Shown: positions 7,976 to 13,731, counted from the stretch's first letter. The stretch is DNA of 13,731 nucleotides from an uncultured Collinsella sp. (GCA_900551205.1 URUW01000025.1:1-13731); one strand, 5' to 3'. The notes: a model not told the origin generated them from the letters alone. Translations and numbers: made by a program.

Positions 7976-9406
7976 ATGACGAACAAAGAGCTGGCTCAAA
8001 AGCTGCTGGACCTTTTGGGCGGTAAAGGCAACGTGCTCGCAAACGCGGCGTGCATGACGCGCCTGCGCGTGACCGTCAAAGACGCGGGCAACGTCGACAC
8101 GGAGGGCATTAAGGCACTCGACGGCGTGATGGGCCTGGTCGAGGACGACACGATGCAGATCGTGCTGGGTCCGGGCAAGGTGAATAAGGTGCTCGAGGAG
8201 TTCTCCAAGCTCACCGGCCTTGCGAAAGGCGTTGCTGACGAGAGCGTGGTTGACGCTGCGGCCACAAACAAGGCCGCGCAGAAGGCCAAGTACGAGTCCA
8301 AGCCGGTTCAGGCCTTCCTCAAGAAGATTTCCAATGTCTTCGTCGCCCTGCTTCCCGGCATCATTGCGGCTGGCCTCATCAACGGTATCTGCAACGTCAT
8401 TAACGTCTCGACGGCAGGCGCGCTTGCAGGCGAGTGGTGGTACCAGGGCATTCGCTCCATGGGCTGGGCCCTGTTTGCCTATCTGCCCATCTTGGTGGGC
8501 TATAACGCGGCACGTGAGTTTGGCGGCTCCGCTGCGCTGGGCGGCATCGCCGGCATGATGTGTATCGCTAACAGTGCCATGCCCCTGCTTGCGCCTGGCG
8601 CGGCCGATCCTGCCACTGCCATTCTGCTGCCGCTCACCAATGCGCAGTACAACCCCGCAGCGGGCGGCATGATCGCGGCTCTTATCGCTGGCGCATTTTT
8701 TGCCTGGATGGAGCGTCAGATTCGCAAGGTTATGCCCAACGCACTCGATACATTCTTGTCCCCGCTGCTGGTGCTCATCATCGGCGCCTTTGCTCTGATG
8801 CTCGTCATCCAGCCGGTTGGCGCATGGCTGACGACTGCCATCTTTAGCGTTTTGACCTTTATCTTCGAGAAGCTGGGCGTCCTGGGCGGCTATATCCTGT
8901 CGGCAGGCTTCTTGCCGCTGGTTTCCGTCGGCCTGCATCAGGCGCTCACGCCGATCCACGCTATGCTCAACGATCCCGACGGCGCTACCAAGGGCATCAA
9001 TTACCTGCTCCCCATCCTTATGATGGCTGGCGGCGGCCAGGTCGGTGCCGGTTTGGCGCTGTACTTTAAGACCAAGAACGCCAAGCTCAAGAAGTACGTC
9101 GCAGAGTCCATTCCCGTTGGAATCCTCGGTGTGGGCGAGCCTCTGATGTATGCCGTTACGCTGCCGCTCGTTCGTCCGTTTGTAACGGCCTGCCTGGGTG
9201 CCGGATTTGGCGGCGCGCTCGCGGCGCTGCTTCACATCGGCACGGTTTCTCAGGGCGTTTCCGGTCTGTTTGGCCTGCTGATCGTCGTTCCTGGTCAGCA
9301 GCTCGGCTACGTTGCCGCTATGCTGCTTGCCTATGCCGCCGGCTTTGTCCTGACGTGGTTCTTTGGCGTCGACGAGCAGAAGATCAACGAGTTCTTTGGC
9401 GAGTAG
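7976..9406 (+). CDS. murP: PTS EIIBC transporter, MurNAc-specific type (MurP-like)
   Basis: Phosphotransferase-system permease that imports and phosphorylates its sugar. At 476 residues it is nearly identical in length to E. coli MurP (474). Residues 1 to about 85 are EIIB of the glucose superfamily, with the phosphorylated cysteine C26 in NAACMTRLR (23-31). From about residue 110 to the end is the EIIC membrane domain with about ten hydrophobic segments, including the EIIC signature GVGEPLMYAVTLPL around E388. There is no EIIA domain, so it needs an EIIA-Glc-like partner encoded elsewhere. AAGGAGGA (7965-7972) precedes the ATG. Position directly after murQ makes MurNAc, or MurNAc-GlcNAc, the likely substrate; sequence alone would also allow GlcNAc or a beta-glucoside. 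Confidence 0.88.
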   Translation: MTNKELAQKLLDLLGGKGNVLANAACMTRLRVTVKDAGNVDTEGIKALDGVMGLVEDDTMQIVLGPGKVNKVLEEFSKLTGLAKGVADESVVDAAATNKAAQKAKYESKPVQAFLKKISNVFVALLPGIIAAGLINGICNVINVSTAGALAGEWWYQGIRSMGWALFAYLPILVGYNAAREFGGSAALGGIAGMMCIANSAMPLLAPGAADPATAILLPLTNAQYNPAAGGMIAALIAGAFFAWMERQIRKVMPNALDTFLSPLLVLIIGAFALMLVIQPVGAWLTTAIFSVLTFIFEKLGVLGGYILSAGFLPLVSVGLHQALTPIHAMLNDPDGATKGINYLLPILMMAGGGQVGAGLALYFKTKNAKLKKYVAESIPVGILGVGEPLMYAVTLPLVRPFVTACLGAGFGGALAALLHIGTVSQGVSGLFGLLIVVPGQQLGYVAAMLLAYAAGFVLTWFFGVDEQKINEFFGE

Positions 9407-9414
9407 TTTGATAT

Positions 9415-9441
9415 CGCGAGCCGTGTTGCTCAGGGCTCGCG
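9415..9441 (+). other. hairpin directly after murP
   Basis: CGCGAGCC (9415-9422) and GGCTCGCG (9434-9441) form a perfect 8-bp stem with an 11-nt loop. No T run follows, so it may stabilise the 3' end of the mRNA rather than terminate it. Confidence 0.5.
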
Positions 9442-9473
9442 GCGCGCGGCAGATTTCTTGATGCTATGGTTGT

Positions 9474-9507
9474 GCCGGCGGGGCTAACTGCTCCGCCGGC
9501 CTTTTTT
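9474..9507 (+). terminator. intrinsic terminator between murP and mupG
   Basis: GCCGGCGG (9474-9481) pairs with CCGCCGGC (9493-9500), extended by two inner pairs, and is followed by six T at 9502-9507. The T run abuts AAAGGAG (9508-9514), the ribosome-binding site of the next gene. Confidence 0.85.
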
Positions 9508-9523
9508 AAAGGAGTGTTGAAGC

Positions 9524-10576
9524 GTGAAAACGGGTATTTCGATTTATCTTTCCAACCCTCTGCAGGATATTGAGCGGACGATTGAACACGGTGCCGCGGC
9601 GGGTGCGCGCTATGCGTTCACCTCGCTGCATATTCCCGAGGATGGGGGAGCGGCGTATACCGATAAGGTCCGTCATGTGCTGTCGCTGCTTTCCGCCCGC
9701 GGCATTGCGCTCATTGCCGATGTGGGGCCGCGCACGTGCGATTTGCTCGGGCTTGAGCGCATCGAGGACCTGCGCGATCTGGGGTTGGAATACCTTCGTT
9801 TGGACTATGGCTTTAGCGCCCGGCGGGTCGCGGAGCTGTCCGGTGTATTTCGCATTGTGGTCAATGCATCGACGGTGAGTTCTGATGAAATCGCATCGTG
9901 GCGTGAGGCCGGTGCCGATGTGACTCGTTTTGCCGCCTGCCACAATTTTTACCCCAAGCCTTATACCGGTTTAGCTCTGGAGGACATTGCTCGGGTGAAT
10001 CTTCGTCTTGCGGCGCTTGGATTCGAAATCATGGCTTTTGTGCCGGGCGATGCCAACGTTCGCGGGCCGGTATTCGAGGGACTGCCGACGGTCGAGACGC
10101 AGCGCGGTCGCGCGTCAAAGGTTGCCCTCAATATGCTTGAGCTTGCACATGGCGCCGATTGCGACATTGTGTTGGTCGGCGACCCCGATCTTTCCGATGC
10201 GGGCTGGGCGCAGTTTGCTCAAGTTTCCGCCGGATACGTGGACCTGCAATGCGAGCTTGAGCCCGGTTATGCCTATGTGCGCGGGCAGATTCATCACGAC
10301 CGGCCCGACTCGAGTGTCCTCATCTTTAGGTCTCAGGAGTCACGTACGACGCATAAGCCGGATTCCGTGCCGACGGATGCCGGAGCCGGCCTGCCGCGAA
10401 AGGCGGGGTCGATCGCTGTGAGCAATAGCGGATATGGGCGCTACGAAGGCGAGCTTGAGATTGCGCGGGTCGATCTTCCCGGTGACGAGCGCATGAACGT
10501 TGCGGGCCATATCACGCCCGAGGCAATGGAGCTGCTGCCGTTCATCAAACGCGGATTCGGGGTACGGTTCGTTTAG
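9524..10576 (+). CDS. mupG: MupG-like 6-phospho-N-acetylmuramidase (DUF871)
   Basis: DUF871 protein of 350 residues. The start MKTGISIYLSNP and the following ERTIEHGAAAGARYAFTSLH region are typical of the family. Residues 1 to about 250 form a TIM-barrel; about 253-350 form a C-terminal cyclophilin-like domain containing RGQIHHDRP. The characterised member, S. aureus MupG (glycoside hydrolase family GH170), hydrolyses MurNAc-6-phosphate-GlcNAc in the cytoplasm, and its gene lies with murQ, murP and murR. The same neighbourhood here strongly supports that role, which would make the imported substrate the disaccharide. The GTG start lies nine bases after AAAGGAG. A terminator separates it from murP, so it depends on read-through or its own promoter. 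Confidence 0.88.
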   Translation: MKTGISIYLSNPLQDIERTIEHGAAAGARYAFTSLHIPEDGGAAYTDKVRHVLSLLSARGIALIADVGPRTCDLLGLERIEDLRDLGLEYLRLDYGFSARRVAELSGVFRIVVNASTVSSDEIASWREAGADVTRFAACHNFYPKPYTGLALEDIARVNLRLAALGFEIMAFVPGDANVRGPVFEGLPTVETQRGRASKVALNMLELAHGADCDIVLVGDPDLSDAGWAQFAQVSAGYVDLQCELEPGYAYVRGQIHHDRPDSSVLIFRSQESRTTHKPDSVPTDAGAGLPRKAGSIAVSNSGYGRYEGELEIARVDLPGDERMNVAGHITPEAMELLPFIKRGFGVRFV

Positions 10577-10587
10577 CGTGTGACCCG

Positions 10588-10663
10588 TGGGCTACAATTG
10601 GCCCATCATACGAAGGCGCCTCGTGTGGCGTGTGCCTGCGTTGGCCGATCTATATTCGGAGGA
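10588..10663 (+). promoter_or_regulatory. -10-like element within a dyad, and ribosome-binding site, before the ArsC-family gene
   Basis: TACAAT at 10593-10598 is a good -10 match, bracketed by TGGGC (10588-10592) and GCCCA (10601-10605), which form a short dyad. No clear -35 is visible. GGAGGA at 10658-10663 is the Shine-Dalgarno for the ATG at 10669. Confidence 0.4.
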
Positions 10664-10668
10664 TTCCC

Positions 10669-11028
10669 ATGACCGTACTGTTTGTTGAATATCCCAAGTG
10701 CTCGACCTGTAAGAAGGCCAAGGCATGGCTGGACGAACACGGGGTAGAGTATATCGACCGCGATATCGTTTTGGACAATCCCACGGCTGATGAGCTTGCG
10801 ACCTGGATTGCTCGTTCGGGACTGCCGGTGCGGCGCTTCTTTAATTCGTCGGGCATGAAATATCGAGAGCTGGGCCTGAAGGCGCGTCTAGATGCGGGCA
10901 TGACGGATCGGGAGTGCTACGAGCTGCTGGCGACCGACGGCATGCTGGTCAAGCGTCCGCTGTTGGTGGGCGACGACTTTGCGATTCCCGGCTTTAGGGA
11001 AGCAGCTTGGACCGAGGCGCTGCTGTAG
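10669..11028 (+). CDS. ArsC/Spx-family protein with CXXC redox motif
   Basis: A small thioredoxin-fold protein of 119 residues. YPKCSTCKKAKAWL (8-21) places the redox motif at C11 and C14, as in the YusI/YffB/Spx branch of the ArsC family. NSSGMKYRELGLK and the later LVKRPLLVGDD are conserved family segments; the latter holds the Arg that contacts the active site. It is often annotated as arsenate reductase, but orphan members without ars neighbours are not proven to reduce arsenate, and no ars genes are here; a redox or Spx/MgsR-like regulatory role is equally possible. The ATG at 10669 is chosen because GGAGGA lies five bases upstream and homologues begin just before the CXXC; an earlier ATG at 10630 lacks support. 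Confidence 0.85.
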   Translation: MTVLFVEYPKCSTCKKAKAWLDEHGVEYIDRDIVLDNPTADELATWIARSGLPVRRFFNSSGMKYRELGLKARLDAGMTDRECYELLATDGMLVKRPLLVGDDFAIPGFREAAWTEALL

Positions 11029-11054
11029 CGGTTGCGGAAAGTGCGACCCGTTTT

Positions 11055-11093
11055 GAGCCCTCGGGGTGGGACGTGTTTTCCATCGGAGGGCTC
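11055..11093. other. hairpin between two convergent genes
   Basis: GAGCCCTC (11055-11062) and GAGGGCTC (11086-11093) form a perfect 8-bp stem with a 23-nt loop between the ArsC-family gene and the convergent minus-strand gene. There is no T run on either strand, so it is at best a weak bidirectional terminator. Confidence 0.4.
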
Positions 11094-11100
11094 GCTCGGC

Positions 11101-11511
11101 TCAATCCTTGAGCTGTGCCCATTCGTGCGGACCGTAGACCTTTACGTGCTTGTTGGGCTTGCCGCTCCAGTACTCCTCGTCCATAAAGGGCAGATATGCC
11201 TGAACACCGGGGCAGATAAAGGGAATCCGCTGCTGTTGCAGTCGCTCGCGCTGTCGCTGCTCCAGGTGCGCCTCGGATATGACAGTCGGCATACCGGACA
11301 GCTCGACGAGGCTTGCCTGGATTCGCTTAAGGTCGGGGAGTCCCGCGTGCCATGACATCCGCATGATCAAAAAGGATGCACGGCGGTATTTTGCCTGCAT
11401 CACCGTGATGGCGGGGCGCAGGGTGGGATGGATTTTGTCCCGTTCGGGCCAAAGGTCAGCAGTGATCTCGAGGCCCAGGGTCTCCCATAGGTAATCAAGC
11501 TCTTCGTCCAT
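11101..11511 (-). CDS. Uncharacterised protein, possibly a truncated regulator-like protein
   Basis: The only convincing minus-strand coding region, 136 residues. I cannot name a function. The central part (about 38-108) contains KYRRASFLIMRMSW, then a Leu-rich region, then RERLQQQRIPFICPGVQAYLPF. That last block resembles a motif (roughly LIxxxIPFxVPGxQxYLPF) that I recall from uncharacterised Firmicutes proteins annotated as MarR-type or HTH-containing regulators. Those proteins are longer and carry a further C-terminal domain; here only about 25 residues follow, so it may be a truncated or minimal form. The Shine-Dalgarno is weak (GAGG, four bases before the ATG). CACAAT on the minus strand at 11546-11551 is a possible -10. 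Coding status rests on the open frame, the motif and the lack of a competing gene. Confidence 0.6.
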   Translation of the reverse strand: MDEELDYLWETLGLEITADLWPERDKIHPTLRPAITVMQAKYRRASFLIMRMSWHAGLPDLKRIQASLVELSGMPTVISEAHLEQRQRERLQQQRIPFICPGVQAYLPFMDEEYWSGKPNKHVKVYGPHEWAQLKD

Positions 11512-11580
11512 GGCGCCTCGATATCCGTGTAATGATGACGGTTTGATTGTGCCATCAGCCGTGAGTGCTGCATTGTTGTA

Positions 11581-11597
11581 ATCTACCAGCGGTAGAT
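11581..11597. promoter_or_regulatory. perfect palindrome, candidate operator
   Basis: ATCTACC-AGC-GGTAGAT is a perfect inverted repeat with 7-bp arms and a 3-bp spacer. It lies about 70 bases upstream of the minus-strand gene and about 180 bases before the tRNA genes, so it could bind a dimeric regulator of the minus-strand gene. The regulator is not identifiable. Confidence 0.5.
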
Positions 11598-11670
11598 GTG
11601 GGATGTTTTACGGGCTTTGGCGCCGTACGTGTCGCTGGTGCTTCACAGGTCCTTCACGTGTCGGCCGTAT

Positions 11671-11694
11671 TTGACTGAATTTCAAAAAAGTCAA
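11671..11694. repeat. short inverted repeat upstream of the tRNA promoter
   Basis: TTGACT (11671-11676) and AGTCAA (11689-11694) are inverted copies with a 12-nt A-rich spacer. TTGACT also resembles a -35 box, but no matching -10 follows at 16-18 bases; the better promoter is the next one downstream. Confidence 0.35.
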
Positions 11695-11703
11695 AATTAG
11701 GGC

Positions 11704-11732
11704 TTGCGTCACGGCGGGACTTCCCGTATATT
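11704..11732 (+). promoter_or_regulatory. promoter of the tRNA-Gln/tRNA-Glu unit
   Basis: TTGCGT (11704-11709) and TATATT (11727-11732) are separated by exactly 17 bases, a good sigma-70-type match. The predicted start near 11739 lies about 38 bases before the first tRNA. Confidence 0.65.
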
Positions 11733-11776
11733 TCTTTCTTGCGCAAAGGCACAGCCGAGCGCAGCGATGCAGTCAT

Positions 11777-11850
11777 TGGGATGTCGTCTAATGGCAGGAC
11801 AGCGGATTCTGGTTCCGTCAATGGGGGTTCGACTCCCTCCATCCCAGCCA
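11777..11850 (+). tRNA. tRNA-Gln (anticodon CTG)
   Basis: A 74-base cloverleaf with CCA encoded. The acceptor arm TGGGATG pairs with CATCCCA. The D arm contains GTCTAATGGCAGGAC. The anticodon arm is GCGGA-TTCTGGT-TCCGT, giving anticodon CTG for CAG codons. The T arm contains GTTCGACTC. It is co-transcribed with the next tRNA, 17 bases away. Confidence 0.95.
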
Positions 11851-11867
11851 TTGCATTTGCTACATAT

Positions 11868-11944
11868 GGCCCGTTCGTCTAGCGGTTTAGGACGCCGCCC
11901 TCTCAAGGCGGAGATCACCAGTTCGAATCTGGTACGGGCTACCA
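11868..11944 (+). tRNA. tRNA-Glu (anticodon CTC)
   Basis: A 77-base cloverleaf with CCA encoded. The acceptor arm GGCCCGT pairs with ACGGGCT. The anticodon arm is CCGCC-CTCTCAA-GGCGG, giving anticodon CTC for GAG codons. The T arm is ACCAG-TTCGAAT-CTGGT. A terminator follows 10 bases later. Confidence 0.95.
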
Positions 11945-11954
11945 AAATTGAACG

Positions 11955-11982
11955 CCCGGGCCTCGTAAGAGACCCGGGTTTT
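11955..11982 (+). terminator. terminator of the tRNA unit
   Basis: CCCGGGCCTC (11955-11964) pairs with GAGACCCGGG (11969-11978) with one mismatch and a short GTAA loop, followed by TTTT at 11979-11982. Confidence 0.75.
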
Positions 11983-12041
11983 GTGTATTGACCGATATTT
12001 AAGGCGCGCGTTGAGTCTGCCGCCCGGACCGAGGAGTTGTC

Positions 12042-12869
12042 ATGGACCTGCCTATCAGCTTGGAAGACATCACGTATGCCGAGAACTATCTGGCGCAGGG
12101 CGACCTGGCTACGGCGACGCCGCTGCTTGAGCGTCTGGTGGAGCTCGCCGAGGAGTATATCGACGCTGAGTGCAAGACGGAGGAGAAGCGCCAGTACTTT
12201 AGCTTCGACAGCAAGTTTGAGCGCCTGGCCTATCGCCGCGTGGAGAAGGATCCGCGCGAGCTGGTGCAGGTCGAGGTTCCCTTTGACTGCCTGTACTCCG
12301 ACATGGCGTTTGCCTACATTCGCCAGCAGGATTATGTGAGTGCTCGGAATGCCCTGATGCAGGCCGTGCGTTGGGATCCCATGAACTGCAACTATCGCTT
12401 GGACTTGGCCGAGCTGTTCCGCGCGCTCGAGGACAAGCAGGAGTGGGCATCGCTCTCGTTCTCGGTGCTGGAGCGCGCGAGCGACGGTAAGTGCGCCGCA
12501 CGCGCCTACACCAATTTGGGTCAGTACTTCTTGGAGCCCGAGACCGAGAACATTTCGGCTGCCGTGGGCTGCGCGCGTCTGGCGCTGCGCCTGGCGCCCA
12601 ATGATGCGCATACGACGCGCCTGCTCAACAAGATCCATACCACCTATCCGGATGCCGCGGACGAGAGTGACGACCATGTGATGGGTGAGCTCGCCCTGCA
12701 GGGCGTGCCGACCTCGCCTTCGGCCGAGATCGCCATCTGCCTGATCATGTGCGCGACCGATGCTGCAAGCGACGGCGACAAGCAGGAGGCTACGCGCCCG
12801 CGACCTGGTGGGCGAGGAGGCATGCGCGGCGATTATCAAGCTGGTGCGCGAGAGCGATGCCGAGCTTAA
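12042..12869 (+). CDS. TPR-like tetratricopeptide protein, frame broken near its end
   Basis: A helical repeat protein of unknown role. The ATG follows GAGGAG (12031-12036) by five bases. It reads well for about 252 residues, with TPR-like helix pairs at about 12-40 (AENYLAQGDLATATPLLERL), 88-113 (DMAFAYIRQQDYVSARNALM) and 165-195 (NLGQYFLEP to ARLALRLAPND). After position 12797 this frame becomes Arg/Gly-rich and stops at 12869, while the sensible continuation lies one frame over and runs to 12945. The intact protein would be about 300 residues and would overlap smpB by 11 nt. The disrupted tail may be a true mutation, a sequencing error or a +1 frameshift site. TPR assignment is by eye, and no partner can be named. 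Confidence 0.75.
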   Translation: MDLPISLEDITYAENYLAQGDLATATPLLERLVELAEEYIDAECKTEEKRQYFSFDSKFERLAYRRVEKDPRELVQVEVPFDCLYSDMAFAYIRQQDYVSARNALMQAVRWDPMNCNYRLDLAELFRALEDKQEWASLSFSVLERASDGKCAARAYTNLGQYFLEPETENISAAVGCARLALRLAPNDAHTTRLLNKIHTTYPDAADESDDHVMGELALQGVPTSPSAEIAICLIMCATDAASDGDKQEATRPRPGGRGGMRGDYQAGARERCRA

Positions 12870-12945
12870 TGCCGAGCGCAGGGCAAAGCGCGAGGCTGCG
12901 GGCTCAAACGCCGATGGCGCCAAGGAGGCCGGCGATGCCCAGTAA
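12799..12945 (+). pseudogene. out-of-frame C-terminal continuation of the TPR-like gene
   Basis: In the +1 frame the codons from 12799 read RDLVGEEACAAIIKLVRESD and then a charged Ala/Lys/Glu tail ending at TAA (12943-12945). This composition matches the upstream protein, unlike the 23-residue tail in the original frame. Removing one C from the CCC at 12797-12799 joins the two parts. The segment also contains AAGGAGG (12922-12928), the smpB ribosome-binding site. Confidence 0.65.
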
Positions 12946-13405
12946 GCGCGAGCGCAAGCTCATTTCCAAGAATCGCTCGGCACATCACGAGTACTTTATC
13001 GATGAGACGTTTGAGTGCGGTATTGAGCTGAGCGGTACCGAGGTCAAGTCGATTCGCGAGCGCGCGTGCCAGATTACCGATACCTTCGCACTGATTCGTG
13101 GCGGTGAGTGCTGGCTCGTCGGCCTGCATATCCACCCTTATAGCCATGGTGGCGTGTGGAACCGCGACCCTGATCGCCGCCGTCGTCTGCTGCTGCACCG
13201 CAAGGAGATCGACTTTCTTGACGGCAAACTTCGCAACCGTGGTTATGCGCTGGTTCCGTTGGAGCTCTACTTTAATACCGACGGCCGCGTAAAGTTGCTG
13301 CTGGGCCTGGGCCGAGGCAAGAAGCTCTACGACAAGCGCGAGGACATGGCCAAGCGTGATGTCCAACGCGAGATCGACCGCGCCCTCAAGGAGCGCAATC
13401 GCTAG
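12935..13405 (+). CDS. smpB: SsrA-binding protein SmpB
   Basis: Partner of tmRNA in trans-translation; it delivers tmRNA to stalled ribosomes. At 156 residues it has the usual length. Conserved blocks are visible: NRSAHHEYFIDETFECGIELSGTE (start of the OB-fold), VKSIRE, the HIHPY segment, DPDRRRRLLLHRKEI, the strand GYALVPLELYF, GLGRGKKLYDKRE and a basic C-terminal tail (AKRDVQREIDRALKERNR) that in known SmpB becomes helical in the ribosomal A site. The ATG at 12935 is six bases after AAGGAGG and overlaps the end of the preceding gene's restored frame, which indicates coupling. No ssrA gene is in the remaining 326 bases. Confidence 0.97.
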   Translation: MPSKRERKLISKNRSAHHEYFIDETFECGIELSGTEVKSIRERACQITDTFALIRGGECWLVGLHIHPYSHGGVWNRDPDRRRRLLLHRKEIDFLDGKLRNRGYALVPLELYFNTDGRVKLLLGLGRGKKLYDKREDMAKRDVQREIDRALKERNR

Positions 13406-13417
13406 GCGTTCTGTATA

Positions 13418-13484
13418 AGTTGCGGTGGAATACGGACTGTTTTGCCTGTTTGAGGGGCTATTCAGTCCTTATTTCACCGCAACT
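13418..13484. repeat. large imperfect palindrome downstream of smpB
   Basis: The arms at 13418-13439 and 13463-13484 are 22 bases each and complementary at 21 positions, counting one G-T wobble; the single mismatch is at 13433. The spacer is 23 bases. The outer arm is AGTTGCGGTG/CACCGCAACT and the inner arm is GGACTG/CAGTCC. No T run follows. It has the look of a dispersed palindromic element (REP- or MITE-like) or a long mRNA-stabilising hairpin. Confidence 0.7.
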
Positions 13485-13503
13485 GCGGGCGTCTCATCTT
13501 GCT

Positions 13504-13509
13504 TATACT
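13504..13509 (+). promoter_or_regulatory. possible -10 element TATACT
   Basis: TATACT is one base from the -10 consensus, but no -35 is seen at 16-18 bases upstream. Transcription from here would pass through the terminator at 13529-13562 before the flavin-reductase gene. Confidence 0.25.
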
Positions 13510-13528
13510 GTTTTGACACATATGTCTC

Positions 13529-13562
13529 AAAGGCGGCGTTCGGTATGGGCGTCGCCTTTTTT
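13529..13562 (+). terminator. intrinsic terminator before the flavin-reductase gene
   Basis: AAAGGCGGCG (13529-13538) pairs with CGTCGCCTTT (13550-13559) with one wobble and an 11-nt loop; the T run spans 13557-13562. It ends the smpB transcript or acts in the leader of the next gene. Confidence 0.8.
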
Positions 13563-13613
13563 GTGGGTACATACATCCATGAGGTTCCAACCCGGGTTAG
13601 GGGAGTGATTGTT

Positions 13614-13731
13614 ATGGACAAAACTGCGTTCTTTACCATGCCGAGCGGTCTGTACGTGGTGAGCGCCGCGGCAGACGGGCTGCGCGCCGGCTGCGTCATC
13701 AACACTGCGGTGCAGGTGACGTCCATGCCGC
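13614..13731 (+). CDS. Flavin reductase-like FMN-binding domain protein (5' part only)
   Basis: Only the first 39 codons are present; the window ends inside the gene. The start MDKTAFFTMPSGLYVVSAAA, followed by GCVINTAVQVTSMP (26-39), matches the N-terminus of flavin-reductase-like FMN-binding domains, as found in Coriobacteriia and clostridial proteins that often carry a C-terminal rubredoxin domain (high-molecular-weight rubredoxin type). GGGGAG (13600-13605) lies eight bases before the ATG. Whether a rubredoxin domain follows cannot be seen. Confidence 0.75.
   Translation, partial: MDKTAFFTMPSGLYVVSAAADGLRAGCVINTAVQVTSMP

Noticed and set aside
10669..11028. A genuine arsenic resistance operon
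   Set aside because: The CXXC motif belongs to the broad ArsC/Spx family, and there is no arsR, arsB or acr3 nearby.
11709..12923. A 404-codon minus-strand frame across the tRNAs and TPR-like gene
   Set aside because: It runs antisense through two perfect tRNA genes, a promoter and a terminator, so it is not coding.
13406..13731. A tmRNA (ssrA) gene next to smpB
   Set aside because: No tRNA-Ala-like acceptor end, TTCRANYC loop or tag-peptide frame ending in AA was found; the structure there is a simple palindrome plus terminator.

Overview
The window looks like chromosomal DNA from a GC-rich actinobacterium, most likely a gut Coriobacteriia of the Collinsella type. That assignment is inferred from gene content and G/C-ending codons and was not tested by a search. 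Gene density is high, almost everything reads on the + strand, and no stretch above about 270 bases lacks a gene. There is no CRISPR array, insertion sequence or prophage.

Layout. (1) 61-2188: ftsE and ftsX, overlapping by 14 nt, encode the ABC-type complex that controls septal peptidoglycan hydrolysis. FtsE carries an unusual ~170-residue disordered N-terminal extension. A strong terminator follows. (2) 2324-4459: a short RNase R, with its own terminator. (3) 4579-5242: a small serine recombinase preceded by a striking inverted repeat. (4) 5347-5928: a VanZ-like membrane protein with a TTG start. (5) 6133-10576: a MurNAc salvage cluster: an RpiR/MurR-type regulator, MurQ etherase, a MurP-like PTS EIIBC, and, after a terminator, a DUF871/MupG-type 6-phospho-muramidase. 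(6) 10669-11028: an ArsC/Spx-family thioredoxin-fold protein. (7) 11101-11511, minus strand: a short unrecognised protein, possibly truncated. (8) 11777-11944: tRNA-Gln(CTG) and tRNA-Glu(CTC) behind a good promoter and before a terminator. (9) 12042-12945: a TPR-like protein whose frame is broken near 12797, followed by overlapping smpB (12935-13405). (10) 13418-13562: a 22-bp-arm inverted repeat and a terminator, then the start of a flavin-reductase-domain gene cut by the window end.

How the genes work together. The best supported system is the peptidoglycan-sugar salvage cluster. MurP would import and phosphorylate MurNAc or MurNAc-GlcNAc. MupG would split the phosphorylated disaccharide inside the cell. 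MurQ would remove the lactyl ether to give GlcNAc-6-phosphate, and MurR would sense MurNAc-6-phosphate. MurP has no fused EIIA, and no nagA/nagB is in the window, so those steps must be encoded elsewhere. RNase R and SmpB both act in trans-translation and RNA quality control and are often neighbours; here about 8.5 kb separates them.

The points most worth a second look are the FtsE extension, the two intergenic inverted repeats (4579-4617 and 13418-13484), the MurR-MurQ-MurP-MupG cluster with a terminator abutting the mupG ribosome-binding site, the frameshift before smpB, and a perfect palindrome at 11581-11597. I found no clearly new multi-gene system; the novelty is in non-coding repeats and domain architecture.
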